From: Candidatus Bathyarchaeota archaeon
GTDB lineage: Archaea > Thermoproteota > Bathyarchaeia > TCS64
DNA length: 14,467 bases
Assembly (NCBI GenBank): GCA_018396515.1
Contig: JAGTQJ010000001.1
Coordinates: 803 to 15,269, forward strand
Reading direction: 5' to 3'
The translations under genes and the position numbers were made by a program. The first letter of the stretch is position 1, and the number at the start of each line of letters is the position of its first letter. Shown here in pieces: positions 14,057 through 14,467 of the stretch. The notes below the pieces were generated by a model. That model had not been told where the DNA came from. It did not search any database and saw nothing but the letters and a program-made list of their open reading frames with translations.

Positions 14057-14113
14057 CCCTTTCTCACCTCATTGAGTATCTTCACCTTTCCGATATATCT
14101 ATTATCGGTTCGC

Positions 14114-14467
14114 CTATTCCAAATACCTTTCATAGAAGCTCAGGTGGGGGTTGGCCTCAGCTGATATGAATAGCCTGCCATCCCCCTCTTCGGTTAGGTC
14201 TCCCCTGAATAGGTAGAAGCGCCCCTTGAAGGCCTGCCCCCCGGCGGTCGCCCTCTCCCTAACCTCCTCGAAGGTGAAGCTGGGGAGGATCAGGGGGGTT
14301 CTCCCTAAAAGGACTATCTTCCCACCCCTCATGTTTGCCCCCAACCGGCCTTCGGAGTCCCCCTCTATGAGGATCTCTCCTCCACCCATATGGACGCCTG
14401 CGAACTGATCCACACTCCCTAATATGTGGATCAGGCCCCCCTCCATCCATGAGCCAACCTCATACCC
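14114..14467 (-). CDS. fwdC: Formylmethanofuran dehydrogenase subunit C, 3' part (cut by window edge)
   Basis: The C-terminal 117 codons of the beta-helical C subunit of tungsten or molybdenum formylmethanofuran dehydrogenase, which helps form and transfer the formyl group in CO2 reduction. The repeated turn motif typical of this subunit (and of glutamate synthase C-terminal domains) is visible: GSWMEGGLIHILG, GVHMGGGEILIEG and GANMRGGKIVLLG, followed by a less regular tail ending HLSFYERYLE and TAG. The frame is open to position 14467 (YEVGSWMEGG), so the gene continues beyond the window; the ATG at 14446 is internal. The W (Fwd) or Mo (Fmd) type cannot be told from this subunit. It lies directly upstream of ftr. 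Confidence 0.9.
   Translation of the reverse strand, partial: GYEVGSWMEGGLIHILGSVDQFAGVHMGGGEILIEGDSEGRLGANMRGGKIVLLGRTPLILPSFTFEEVRERATAGGQAFKGRFYLFRGDLTEEGDGRLFISAEANPHLSFYERYLE

Overview
The window looks archaeal. It carries an archaeal class I CCA-adding enzyme, a COG2112-type protein kinase-like gene, a tRNA-Pro with a short intron at position 37/38, a 1-Cys/Prx6-type archaeal peroxiredoxin, and two genes of the tetrahydromethanopterin C1 pathway (Ftr and the C-subunit of formylmethanofuran dehydrogenase). Start codons include TTG and GTG, Shine-Dalgarno sites are of the GGAGG/GAGGTG kind, TATA boxes lie about 25-30 nt before starts, and AGG/AGA/ATA codons are heavily used. The CCA enzyme resembles crenarchaeal (Sulfolobus-like) members and the peroxiredoxin resembles the Aeropyrum enzyme. 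I infer an anaerobic, probably thermophilic member of the TACK group with a methanofuran/H4MPT pathway; the exact lineage is not visible.

Layout. 1-2360: CCA-adding enzyme and kinase-like gene, overlapping by 8 nt. 2440-3312 (minus): a TIM-barrel amidohydrolase. 3313-3668: non-coding, with two tight hairpins. 3669-3774: tRNA-Pro(GGG) with a 27-nt intron and an encoded CCA. 3775-5770: a gene-poor stretch. It holds a DUF2283 gene with a small partner, a decayed DUF433/DUF5615-like pair, a broken PIN (VapC-like) fragment, and a structured repeat-like segment at about 4760-5060. I read it as a graveyard of toxin-antitoxin modules beside a tRNA gene.

5772-8757 (all minus): an iron-sulfur flavoprotein (Isf type), an AT-rich peroxiredoxin that may be foreign, and a 12-TM MFS transporter. 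8910-10631 (plus): a flavodiiron protein (FprA) followed immediately by a hemerythrin gene that is interrupted by two single-base frameshifts near its start. 10800-12279 (plus): a compact operon of an ArsR-type repressor with overlapping palindromic operators, an 84-aa unknown, a dicluster-ferredoxin-like protein with a Cys-rich C-terminal domain, and a zinc-ribbon protein. 12444-12947: a four-helix membrane protein with His residues in or beside its membrane segments. 13151-14467 (minus): Ftr, preceded by the 3' end of fwdC/fmdC, which runs off the window.

How it fits together: the centre of the window is an oxygen/redox-defence block (Isf flavoprotein, peroxiredoxin, flavodiiron protein, hemerythrin, ArsR/ferredoxin/Zn-ribbon operon) next to oxygen-sensitive C1 metabolism. 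The least characterised part is the ArsR-84aa-ferredoxin-Zn-ribbon operon, the best candidate here for an undescribed redox- or metal-responsive system.
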